Of a stretch of DNA of 64,000 nucleotides, positions 12,294 through 22,357 are shown one piece after another. The notes under the pieces were generated by a model. The model ran no database searches, was not told the DNA's origin, and saw only the letters and a program-made list of their open reading frames with translations. Source of the stretch: Chlamydomonas sphaeroides (Eukaryota > Chlorophyta > Chlorophyceae > Chlamydomonadales > Chlamydomonadaceae). Where the stretch lies: NCBI GenBank assembly GCA_001662425.1, contig BDDC01000233.1, forward strand, positions 19,405 to 83,404, read 5' to 3'. A program made the translations under genes and the position numbers. Each line of letters begins with the position of its first letter. Within the stretch, counting starts at the first letter, position 1.

Positions 12294-13290
12294 CGTTCAA
12301 AGCGAAGGGCCCAGGTTGGCCCAGCTAGCTGCGATGAACGTGGGACCAATAGAGTCCCTTAAAATCGCTTTGTTGGTCGCTCTGTGAAGTCAGGCCGCAT
12401 TTTGGTCGCGTTTGTTGACTGGGCACGGGTGCAGCAACAGTCGATGGAAATTTGCAACGTATGGGCTTGCTAGCGTGTATATGCGACTTGAGAAACTTTT
12501 CCTGTTCGGGTGCTGGGGGGTCGGGGCTGGGCCGGACGTCGCGCGCCGACAGCCCTCTGTCGCTCCGGCCGGGATCGCACAGAGGAAGGTCTGCCCAGTT
12601 CCCAGCGCACAGCTGTTATCCCGGAGCAAACCAACCTCCTCAACGCTGAGCTCAGTACTGATTCCATATCCAGCGGTCGTGCAAGCTGCACGCGAGCACC
12701 ATCATGCGCCGAGCAGTTCGCCGTCGCTTCATCGCCCCTTAATGGACTATGTTCGCATGAAATCCATTGCAATTGATTGGGTTGCGCATGTTATAGAGGC
12801 GCTCCAGAGCAACCGCTGAGCAAACATGCATGCGTCGCGCGTCGCGGGCGCTGATGTCGAGGACTTGCCGCTTATCAACAGGTGGATATGTATGGGCTCC
12901 GGCTGAGGCTTGCCGCCCCGGCCCCTCGCGACCGTGTGCCGTCCTGCGCCTCACTCCTGGCCACACCCTCCCGCCCCCATCCCACAGCGCCCAGCCCAGC
13001 GACACCCATGGCCACGGTACGCCCCCACGCGCGCCGCACACCGCCTCAAACCCCCAATCCGCTCTCGACACCCTCCACCCCTTCCACGGCCATCATACCG
13101 CACGCGTGTCACTCAATCACTTTCCGTAAAATTGCACACACCGCACGCCCACCCCCGCTCTGCCCATCCCTGCTCTGACCCTTTCCCCCCTTTCCCCTTT
13201 CCCCTTCCCCGCAAAACCCCCCACCCCGCAGCGCCCCCCGCCTCCCGCCTCGCCCGCGCCGCCACCGCGCTGCGCTCCGGCCTGACCCAC
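12294..13290. promoter_or_regulatory. Divergent promoter region between kinesin and SLC1 transporter
   Basis: About 1 kb separates the two divergent start codons, so 5' UTRs and promoters of both genes must lie here. No TATA box could be assigned. A pyrimidine-rich tract (13140-13235) precedes the first SLC1 coding exon and looks like a splice acceptor region, so a non-coding or short coding 5' exon of the transporter is likely inside this interval. Confidence 0.5.
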
Positions 13291-16200
13291 ATGTGGCACC
13301 ACGAGCCGCTGCTGCTGGCCACGCTGGCGGGCGTGGCCACCGGCATCGTGCTGGGCTCGGCGCTGTCGTTCGCCAACCTACCGCCCACCGTGCTGGACAT
13401 CATCGGCCTGCCGGGCGACCTGCTGATGCGGCTGCTCAAGATGCTGGTGCTGCCGCTCATCACCGCCAGCGTCATGGCGGGTGGGGCGGGGGGCGGTCCG
13501 CCACGCCGGTGCCTAGCGACGAGAAGGCACGCCATCCAGTGCGCGCACAGCCAAGGGGTGATGGTGTGGGGCGCACGCAGGTGCTGGCGTTGTTGCTGAT
13601 TGCCGCCAACGTCAGTGCGAGCGGGCGCTGTGTACGGCTGTCGTTGCGGTGGGCTAAGAGATGGGCTCGGTGCTGCCTCCGGGCCGACCCCGGCCTCCGG
13701 CATGTAGCCGGGGCCGCCCCCACCCCTAGCGGCAGCGGCGCCCTCACGCAGCGGCGCCCGCCCTCCCCTGCCTGCCCGCCCACAGGCGTGTGTGCGCTGC
13801 GGCAGTCCACCGCCGACATGGGCAAGGTACGGCCGCCGCCGCCAGCTGGGGGGGGGGAGGCCGGGGCGCCTGGCGGCAGGGGCGCAGGCAGGGCTAGGGC
13901 TAGGCCGTGGGGAAGGTGGGGCCGCCGCCGCCACCTCGGGGGAGGCTGGGGCGCCTGGTGGCAGGGGCGGTGACCGGGGCACGGCTGCGGCAAGGGGCAT
14001 GCGGCGAAGGACAGCGCTCAAGGCAGGGCGGGAGCAGGGCAGCGGTCCCGCAGCTGGCGCGCTGGCCCGGGCGGTGCGCCGCTGCCAACGCCAGAAGCAG
14101 GCGCTCGGGCGCCGCAGGGCAACGGGCAGTACCGGGCAGGGTCAGGGGACGAGAGCCGTATAACTTGGGGCCGCCGCACACACGCACGCCGCAGATGCGA
14201 TGCGCTCCTCACCCGTTGCTGCCTCTCACGGCTGCGTCCCCTCCCCTCCCCTCCCCCCGCCCCAGGTGGCTCGCTACACGCTGCTGTACTACTTCGCCAC
14301 CACCATGGGGGCGGTGGTGGTGGGCATCGCCATGGTGGGCATCGTACGGGTGAGCGCGGCAAGGGGGTACGGTATGATGGGGTGAGAGAAGGCACGGAGG
14401 GGGCAAGAGGGAGACGCCCACGCCCATGTGCCACGGCCTCCACCACCGCCACCACTGCCACGCCCCCGTCCGCAGCCCGGCCGCGGCGCCCCCTTTGACG
14501 CGCTGGACAGCGGCTCCGGCTGCCACGCGGCCAACGCAGCCAAGGTGGCCAGCCACACCAGGTGGGGTGGGCTTGGGCGGGCAGGAGTGGGGCCGGAGGG
14601 CACGGCTCGGCGTGTTGCGCCGCCGCAGCATGGGCTTCGTGCCCACGCTCGCCGCTTGCCCCCGCCTGCCTCCCTTCCCGCCGCCCGCCGCCGCAGCTCC
14701 TCCACCGGCCACACCAGTAGCCCCGTGCAGGCCTTCCTGGGCGTCATCCGGAGCGCCTTCCCCGACAACATCTTCGCGGCGGCCGCCAGCATGAACGTGC
14801 TGGGGGTGAGGCCCACCTGGCCAGAACCCATGCGCGCTGCCCAGCCTGCCGGCCCCTGCGTACTTTGCCGCCTTACCGGCCCCTCTGCGCATTCTCTCCC
14901 CCTCCCCCTTGCTTCCCCACCACCACCACCCCAGATCATCACCGTCTCGCTGCTCATGGGAGCCGCGCTGGCGTCCATGGGCCCCGAGGCCGCCCCCATG
15001 GTGGCGCTCATAAACGTCTTCAACGAGGCCATCGGCCGCATCGTGGGCTGGGTCATCTGGACCAGCCCCGTGGGCATCGCCTCGCTCATCACCACCTCCA
15101 TATGCAGGCAGGGCGGCAGGACATGCACCCCCGCTGTCGAGGCGTGCATGTGTTCGTACGGCGCGGACGGCTGAGCGGGTGCAGCCGCAGGCGGTGGCGG
15201 CGGGGGGGCCGAGCGCGGCAGGGCAGGGCAGGGGAGGCGAGGCGAGGGGTGGAAGGCCACAAGGGTGGCAGGGGACCTGGGATCAGGTGGAAGCCGGGTG
15301 GCATGGGCCGGGGCGCCGGCCAGCTGCCCCCGAACCCCCCCTCGCCAGGCGATGCCAACATGCCAACAGCGCCAGCCCACCACCCCTCGCCTCCGCTGCA
15401 TGCGGCTGCGCTTTGCTCCAGCGGCGGGGCACAGGGCGTGCATCCTAGGCGCTTGTTATGCCAACACACCCAGACCCACCGCCCCTCACCCCTCCCTGCC
15501 CCTCCATGCGCAGGGCGTGCAACCTGGGCGCCACGCTGCGCGCGCTGGGCCTGTTTGTGGTGGTGGTGCTGGCGGGGCTGGCGCTGTGGGCCTTCGTGGC
15601 GCTGCCGCTGCTGTACTGGGCCACCACGCGGCGCAGCCCCAAGCAGGTCTACAGGTGGGCGGGGGGATAGGGGACAGGGGAAGGAGAAGGGGTTGGGAGA
15701 GCGCGTGTTTGCCACGACACCGTGGCACGGCCACTGGGCCACCGCGCGGCGCAGCCCCAAGCAGGTCTGCAGGTGGGCGGGGCCGACCTGGGTGGGAGGC
15801 GTGTGCGGTGTTGGGATGGTGAGCGCGCTGGCTCAAGCCCACTCGGCTCAGGGGACAGGTCAGGGGGTTTAACCTGAGTGGGAGGAAAAGGGGAGCCAGG
15901 GCTGACCCGGGTGCTGGCAAACGACGCTGCCGACGCCGCCCCTTTCCCTGCCTCCCGCTCCCTCCCTGGCCTAGGGGCTTCTCCCAGGCCATGGCCACAG
16001 CCTTCGGCACCGACTCCTCCAACGCCACGCTGCCCATCACCATGCGCTCCGCCATCGACAACCTGGGCTGCGACCCGCGCATAGTGCAGTTCTTCCTGCC
16101 GCTGGGCACCACGGGTGCGAGCCCGCCTGCCGCAGCATGAAGCGGGCTTTTCGTGGAACAAGAATGAATGGGGATACAGAAGCATGAAGCGGGCTTTTCG

Positions 16201-18560
16201 TGGAATAAGAATGAATGGGGATACAGAAGCATGAAGCGGGACTGCACACAGGCACACGCTGCTGCGCGAACGGCGCCCGGGCTTGTTGCCGCCCTCCTGA
16301 CTCCTGCACCCCTCCCTCCCCTGCTGCGCACGCCCCCGGTCCTGCCGTCCCCGCGCCACTGCTGCCCCACTCCCACTCCCACATCCACCTCCACATCCAC
16401 ACCCACCAGTCAACATGAACGGCACCGCGCTGGTGCGTGGGGCGGCCGCAGGGGCCCGAGCTGCCTCCGGGTTGATCCGTCCTGTGCCGCCTCACCTTGC
16501 CTCGCCCACGCAGCCCTGTCCCTGTCCCTCCCCCTTCTCCTGCGCTCCACCTCGCACCTCCCCCCGCCTGCGCCGCGCACCACAACCCCCGCAGTACGAG
16601 GCCGTCACCGTCATCTTCATTGCCCAGGTCAGCAGCGGCGTGCGGGCGGGGCCGAAGCCTGGGGCCCCTGCTGTCCCCGCCGCCGCCCCTCCGGCCCCCT
16701 CGCACCGCAAGCCACACACACATCCCCCCACACACACACTCTCACGCCTCTATTCTCTCCCATGTCATACCCCCTTCCTCGCCTGCCCCTCATTCTCGCC
16801 CGTCGCCCCCCGCCCAGGCCCACGGTGTGGTGCTAGGCGCCGCCGGCACCGTGATCGTGGCGCTGACCGCCACGCTGGCGGCGGTGGGGGCGGCCGGCAT
16901 CCCCTCGGCAGGGCTGGTCACCATGCTCATGGTGCTGCAGGTGGGGGAGGGCTGGCGGGAAAAGATGGGGGATGGGCCGGGTAGGGTAGGGTCAGGGTTC
17001 GTGTGCTGTAGGCACCATGCTCATGGTGCTGCAGGTGGGGGATGGCTGGCGGGGAAGATGGGGGATGGGGCGGGGCGGGGTGAGGGTTCGTGTGCTGTAG
17101 GCACCATGCTGATTGCCATGCTCATGGTGCTGCAGGTCTTTGGGGGCTTGTAGAGATAGGGGTTATATGGTGGGATGGTTCGTGTGCAGGAAGCACCACC
17201 ATGCTCATAGTGCTGCAGGTAGGGCGTGTGGCGGGATGGGCGGGTCAGGGCGCCGTGCGTGTCGGTGGTTGAGCTGGTGCTGGGGCGTGGGGCAGGTGTG
17301 CGAAGGTGGTGCAGGTGAACCCAACCCGACCCGAACCCGCTCGCGCACCCCTCAGGCGGTGGAGCTGGAGCAGTTTGCGGGCGACATCGCCATCATCCTG
17401 GCCGTGGACTGGTTCCTGTGAGCCCTTGGCGATGGGCGCTGTGCCCCATTGCCGCATCGAATGGGGCACCCTGCGTTGCGCCCTGTCGCCTTGTCGCCTT
17501 CTTTTGTGTGTCGCGCACTCAGGGGCGGGCGGCAGCGACGACTGCGTGCGTCGCGGCGACTGCCGCGCCTCTTGCCAGCGCGCCTGCCCCAACCGCCGGC
17601 TGCTGCCCTTCCATCGGCCCCGCCCGCTCCCGCCGCCAGGGACCGCTGCCGCACCGTGGTTAACGTGCTGGGGGACGCCTTCGGCACGGTGGGTTGGGGC
17701 ATGGTTTGGAGAGCGGTCAGGGCCGGCCGCCGCCGCACCGCGCCTCCCCCCGGCCCCCAGCACCGGGATGCCTTCCGGACGTTGGACAAGGCATGTCTGC
17801 TGCCACCCCACTACACGGCCACATCCTTCACCCATCGCCGCCGATGCCCTGCTGGCCACCCACCCAACACGCCTCCTCCTCTCCTGCCCACACGCAGGTC
17901 ATCATCGACCACCACGCCCGCAAGTGGGTGGCGCCCGCCGCTGCCGCCGCCGCCGCCAAGGACCCCGACGGCGGCAGCGACGGCGGCGGCAAGGGCGCCG
18001 CAGCCGCCGTCGGAGGCAGCGTGGAGCTTGCCGCTGTGGCGGTGGCGCCGGCGGCAGCGGTCGAGGCCACCCGGCACTACCGCGGCGGAGGAATGGCTGC
18101 GGCGGCGCACCCAGAGAGCAGCCATGCCCATGGCCATGCCCATGCTGCTCACCACGCTGGAGAGCACAGCTCGCTGGCCCGGCTACTGCACCTAGGCGGT
18201 GCAAGTAGCGGGGCGGACGGCGGCGTGCGGCAGGGGCTGCTGCGGGGGGCCGAGGAGGAGGAGGAGGAGGAGGAGGAGGAGCAGGAGCGCCGCAGCGTGC
18301 AGGGCGGCAGGGAGGGGGCGGCGGCGGCGGGCCACGGGACGGTGGTGACGGTGGGCGGCGGCGGCGGCGGCGGCGGCCACGGGGGGCTGCAGCTGGGAGG
18401 TGCGGGGGAGTTGCACCACCGGCACCCGCACGCGGGGGGCGACGCGCCCGGGTTGGCGGCTGGGTCGGGGTCGGCCCGACTGGATTGTGGCGGCGGCGGG
18501 GGGCCGGCAGCGCACGGCGGGCTGCAGCCGGGCAGGGGCCGCGAGGAATGGGCGGCGTAG
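13291..18560 (+). CDS. SLC1-family (EAAT/GltP-type) acidic amino acid transporter
   Basis: Secondary transporter of the dicarboxylate/amino acid:cation symporter family. Exons: 13291-13480 (open further upstream), 13786-13826, 14266-14349, 14476-14561, 14697-14805, 14935-15107, 15514-15654, 15975-16114, 16410-16432, 16595-16627, 16818-16940, 17356-17417, 17640-17688, 17898-18560; about 638 aa from the first ATG used. Family landmarks: TM1-TM2 with [19 protein letters not shown], re-entrant hairpin 1 [12 protein letters not shown]7 motif NMNGTALYE (normally NMDGT), hairpin 2 [10 protein letters not shown], and TM8 [16 protein letters not shown], which keeps the Asp, Arg and Asn that bind an acidic amino acid in GltPh. 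The last exon adds a cytoplasmic tail of about 220 residues rich in Ala, His, Glu and Gly. Exon 7 ends at a GC donor (15108-15109). The start is uncertain because an upstream exon may exist. Confidence 0.93.
13819..13970 (+). repeat. Duplicated exon end plus donor, SLC1 intron 3
   Basis: The end of the exon finishing at 13826 and the first about 60 intron bases (GGCAAG/GTACGG, GCC triplets, then GGGGCGCCTGG) are repeated imperfectly at about 13911-13970 as GGGAAG/GTGGGG with the same following words. Confidence 0.65.
15615..15783 (+). repeat. Duplicated exon end plus donor, SLC1 intron 8
   Basis: The last 40 bases of the exon ending at 15654 together with its donor GTGGGCGGGG are repeated at 15732-15783, 118 bp downstream, with about three substitutions, inside the intron. 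Confidence 0.9.
16134..16240 (+). repeat. 47-bp tandem repeat in SLC1 intron 9
   Basis: Units start at 16134, 16181 and 16228 (partial). The full units differ at one base (GGAACAAG versus GGAATAAG). The array begins 20 nt after the splice donor. Confidence 0.95.
16918..17225 (+). repeat. Exon-12 3' end and donor repeated four times
   Basis: The exon end CACCATGCTCATGGTGCTG plus CAG/GTGGGG (donor at 16941) recurs with donors at 17035, 17136 and 17219, each time after a G-rich spacer and a GTTCGTGTGC word. The spacing is 94, 101 and 83 bp. The splice acceptor actually used is at 17355. Confidence 0.92.
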
Positions 18561-19097
18561 GCGTGGGGGTTGCGGGGGTGGGGGAAAGCGAGAGGACAGG
18601 GGTTGTGCGAAGGGCTGGTGCAGTCACTGTGGTGCAGTGGCGGGTGCTGGAGGGCGCTCGGCGCATGTATGTACAAACCAGGCGAAGCTACGTGGTGTGG
18701 GCGGGGCGCCGTTCCGTCCTGCAACGGCAGCGAGTGCTCGCGGTAATGCCCATTGCCCCACCCTTCGCCAACCACGGCAGCCTGCTTCTTGAGGACCAGG
18801 AATGATTGGTAGCCTGCTGGCCGTGAGCAGCGCCAGGCAGCGCGCAGCCGCGCACCAGCCTGCCTTGATGCCCTGTGGGCCTACTTGTGGAGAGTCTGCC
18901 TGCGATCACGCAAGCCTGCCCGCTGCCAACGGGCCCGCCGCGCCAGCTCGTGTCCGGGCCGCCTGCGCCGTGGGGCAAGGGCAAGAGGCGCGGGCGGCGT
19001 AGCGGGCTAGGTACCGGCCAGGGGATCACCCCAGCTGGAGGGCGGAGCCGGTAAGCAGCCCGAGCGAAGCCGCCGTAGAGCGGCCTGGCCCGGCGTC
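18561..19097 (+). other. SLC1 3' flank, no gene seen
   Basis: Presumed 3' UTR and intergenic DNA. I found no TGTAA on the plus strand between the SLC1 stop and the RPS24 start, so the polyadenylation site is not assigned. Confidence 0.4.
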
Positions 19098-19384
19098 AAG
19101 CAGCTGCAGCCGCCGCAGCCTCCTTGCACCAGCACCCGCACCCGCACGCCGCGTCACAGAACGGGCCCGGCCTGGCTGCACCTCGCCGGCGGGGGGCGCA
19201 GACGGCCTGGGCCCCATGGCCCGTGGCCTGGCGGCGGCCACGGCGGTGGGCACCTACGGCACGGCATCGGCGCGCGTGCAGACGCGGCCGCTTCCGCCGC
19301 CGCACCCGGGCACTGGCGGCCGTCGTTGGGGCCACAACACCGCTGTCGGCGCGCGGGCGGCCAACGTACGCCTAGGGGCCTTCC
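19098..19384 (+). pseudogene. Inverted, broken copy of the kinesin-7 3' end
   Basis: This segment closely matches the last part of the final kinesin exon (about 5012-5330 on the opposite strand), including the terminal codons GRPTYA, the TAG and a few bases of 3' flank. The copy lies about 14 kb away in inverted orientation. It has a 10-base deletion after GGCCCGGCCTGG, a deletion in the Ala/Gly-rich part and many substitutions, so the kinesin frame is broken although the last codons are again readable. No motor or coiled-coil sequence came along. Confidence 0.9.
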
Positions 19385-19458
19385 GTACCTGGTCGTGGGA
19401 GGTGCGGCGCCTCTGCAGACAGCGGCACGGCGTATGCCCCGTGGCATTACTAAGCTGC

Positions 19459-19572
19459 TAGAGATCAGACCCTGGGTGGCCTGCGAGAGTTGATTGTGAG
19501 GGACGGCCGGCTGGCGGGAGCGCTGCACGCAGGGGAGTACGTGCCGCGCTTCAAGCCGCAGGAGGAGCCATG
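19459..19572 (+). pseudogene. Orphan terminal-exon-like ORF
   Basis: A short frame ending in TGA (19570-19572) reads as a plausible protein C-terminus (TLGGLRELIVRDGRLAG, then EYVPRFKPQEEP) and starts next to an AG that could be a splice acceptor. No matching upstream exons exist between the SLC1 gene and this point, so it is probably a fragment of another gene, captured like the kinesin fragment beside it. I do not recognise the parent. It could also be a chance ORF. Confidence 0.3.
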
Positions 19573-19895
19573 AAGCCAGCTTCCTCTCCCAGAAGTATAG
19601 ACAGCTTGCGTGCGGTGGTAGCAGCGGCCCGGCGGAAGCGACGTCAAGCGGTTGCCTGTCCTTCGGGGGCGGTCCCAGGCGCGACCCGGGGTTCGTGGCT
19701 GCGTTCGGGTTCAAGCGGCCTCTATAGTTCGATCATTACGGTAGAAACAGGTTTCATTTATTTGTAGAGCTTAGCAGCGTGGCAAACGGCCGCGAGCTAA
19801 GCGACTGAGCACCCTCCTGGAGCGTTGCCTGGGCGGGGCCTGTGAGCGGGGTTCAGCCCAGCGCGGTCCCTCTTTCTGCTGGCGCGTGAGCAAAA
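19573..19895. promoter_or_regulatory. RPS24 upstream region
   Basis: Presumed promoter and 5' UTR of RPS24. It contains an AT-richer stretch at about 19725-19770. No TATA box could be assigned. Confidence 0.4.
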
Positions 19896-22292
19896 ATGGC
19901 GGACAAGACGTGCACCATCCGCACGCGCAAGTTCATGACCAACAGGCTGCTGCAGCGGAAGCAATTCGTGAGTCGCCGGGTGGACGCAGCCAGCCGACGC
20001 CAGCAGCTGATACCGCGCTCTATACACGCAGATTATCGATGTGCTGCACCCGGGCCGCCCGAACGTCTCCAAGGTGCGGCGCGATGGGCAGCCGGCGCAG
20101 CCGGCGTGCGCGCTCCCCCTCGCGCACCGCCCGCCAACTTGCTCGCTGCTCGCAGGCCGAGCTGAAGGAGAAGCTCACGTCGATGTATGACGTCAAGGAC
20201 GGCAACTGCATCTTCCTGTTCGGCTTCCGCACCCAGGTGCGCGAGCCACCGCAGGAATTGTGCCGCGAATGGACGGCAGGCATTGGACGCCAAAGCAAAG
20301 CAGGAGCAGCTCGGGGACCTGTTTGGTGGCAGTGGATGCTTGCGGCGGCGCCATGTCCGCGCCTGCGAGCACGCTCCTCTGAGCATTGCGTGGCATTGCC
20401 CGCAGTTCGGTGGTGGCAAGTCCACGGGCTTTGGCCTCATCTACGATGACCTGAAGGCCGCCAAGCAGTTCGAGCCCAAGTACCGCCTCGTCCGGGTAAG
20501 CACAGCGTGCTCTACACGTCGCCTAAATCTATCAATTCAAGGAGTGGAGGGCAAGGGTGGGGTCGGTGGGAGAAGGAGGGCCCGGGGGTGGCTGCCGGAG
20601 TGCGGGGCCGCACCCCGGACACGGCCCACTCCGGTGTCACGCCAGTGGAGAGAGCGGACGCTAGCTTGGCGAGCTGCTTTGGGCACGGAGCCTATCACTG
20701 GAGGAAGCGGAACGCCGCACAGCTACGGAGGGCCCTGGAGGCTGGAGCTGGCGAGCTGCCGGGACGCACGGCCGCGCAGCTGGGCGGCCTAGCAGCTGCT
20801 GGAGCAGCCTCCAGCCTGGCGCGCGACACACGCATGCACCGGGTCGTGTGCAGCCATGGGCGGCGGCGTAGTACAGGCGATGCTGCGTCGGGGGTGACGG
20901 CAGCACTGCCGCAACCACGCAGCCGGCGGCAGTCGTGTCGCTGTCATGGACCGCTGCCGTCGCGCAACTGCAGCCAACAGCACATGCGCAGCAGCCGGCA
21001 GCGCACGGCAACTGTGGATCTGCGGCTCAGGAGTTCGGAAGTCCTGTGTGGCGCTCGAACGTACGCCTCTGTGTGCCAGTCACGAGCAGCGGCAGCGTTG
21101 GCTGTTAGGGCGTTGCAACCCTGGCGAAGCAGCCTGTCGCTGTCGCCGTCGCGGCAGACGGCCGTGGCCACCTGCCTGGCTGTGCTGAAGGCGTTCTGCC
21201 AGTGCCGCAAGTGCAGCTCGCAAAGGCTGCTACCAGCGCGGTCGAGCAGGACGGCAACTAGATCCGGACAGTCAGCATCGTGCGGCGGCCTGACGAGCGT
21301 TACCGCCGCTGCTGGGCGGCGCAATGCTGTGTGCCGGGCCCGAGCAGTGGCGGTGCAGCTCCTGTTGGCGCAGTGCCTGCTGTCGCTTGCTGTCGCGCGC
21401 CGCACGGCCAGCGCGGCCGCAGGGTGGCTGCCATGTTGCCGTGGCGCGGGACTGCCTATCGAGACAGCGGCTGCTCTGCGGCCCGTTGCGGCAGCAGCGG
21501 GTCCCCAAACGCCGGCTAGCGGCCACTCGTTTGCCTAAAGGGCGCGGGGCCGAGCAGCTGAGTGGCTCGGCCGGATGCTGCGCGTGGCTTGCTCGGGGGC
21601 CAGCACAGCACCGGCGCTCTCGTTGCCAGGAGGCCGCTGCTGCAACAACCGCAGCGGCCGGCTCTGCTGGGGGCTGCCGGGCGCATGACGCCACCCCGCG
21701 CTCGCGGCACGCCAAGTCGCTGCGGGCGGGACAAGCACCCTTCCGGCGACGGGTCCTTGATGGCCAGCAGCAGGGCCGCTCAAGAGCACGACGCTGCGTT
21801 CCGCGGGCTGGCGTGCGAGCAGCTGCCGCCCGCCTTTCCCTGGCGCCAAAGCGCGCGAGGCGCGCTGCGGGCCATCAGCCTCGTGGGCGTTGCGGTCCGC
21901 TGTCGCGTCGCCATTCCTGCTCTATGCGCTTACGTGCCGTTTCTCCCGTGCCCGAATTTCCCGACCCCAGAACGGCCTGGAGAAGAAGGTGGAGAGGTCG
22001 CGCAAGCAGATGAAGGAGAGGCGGAAGCGCGCCAAGAAGGTCCGCGGTATCAAGAAGAACGCGGCCCCCGGCGGTGAGGCAGTGGCGCGTGGAGCAGGAG
22101 TCGGGCGCGGGGTCAGGGCATGGCGAGGTCATTGTCTCGGCCGTGGGCTTGGCTTGGTACAGGGGCCGGGCTTGGACACGGTGAAGACAGGATTGCCGCG
22201 CTGGCGTGGTATGTTGCTGAGGCAGGCAGCAGCTGACCCTCGTGTGCCGTTCCCACTGCCCTTGCCCTCTCCATTCCACAGGCAAGAAGTAA
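19896..22292 (+). CDS. RPS24: 40S ribosomal protein S24 (eS24)
   Basis: Component of the small cytosolic ribosomal subunit, needed for 18S rRNA maturation. Exons: 19896-19967, 20032-20073, 20156-20236, 20406-20495, 21971-22073, 22282-22292; the phases agree and give 132 aa, the normal family length. The start is [18 protein letters not shown], followed by the conserved [18 protein letters not shown] and [14 protein letters not shown] blocks and the basic tail [15 protein letters not shown]. The ATG sits in an A-rich context (CAAAAATGG). Intron 4 is unusually long (1475 nt) for such a small gene, while the others are 64-208 nt. A TGTAA signal lies 61 nt after the stop. Confidence 0.98.
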
Positions 22293-22352
22293 ATGCTGCT
22301 GGAGGGACCAGCGGTGGTGCCTTGCGGGCCTGGAGTGGTGGCTTCGGCGTTG

Positions 22353-22357
22353 GTGTA
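22353..22357 (+). terminator. Polyadenylation signal TGTAA (RPS24)
   Basis: Canonical volvocine signal at the expected short distance after the RPS24 stop codon. Confidence 0.8.

Noticed and set aside
20507..21538. 343-codon open frame inside RPS24 intron 4
   Set aside because: It lies between two well-supported exons, has GC-driven low-complexity composition, starts without clear context and resembles no protein.
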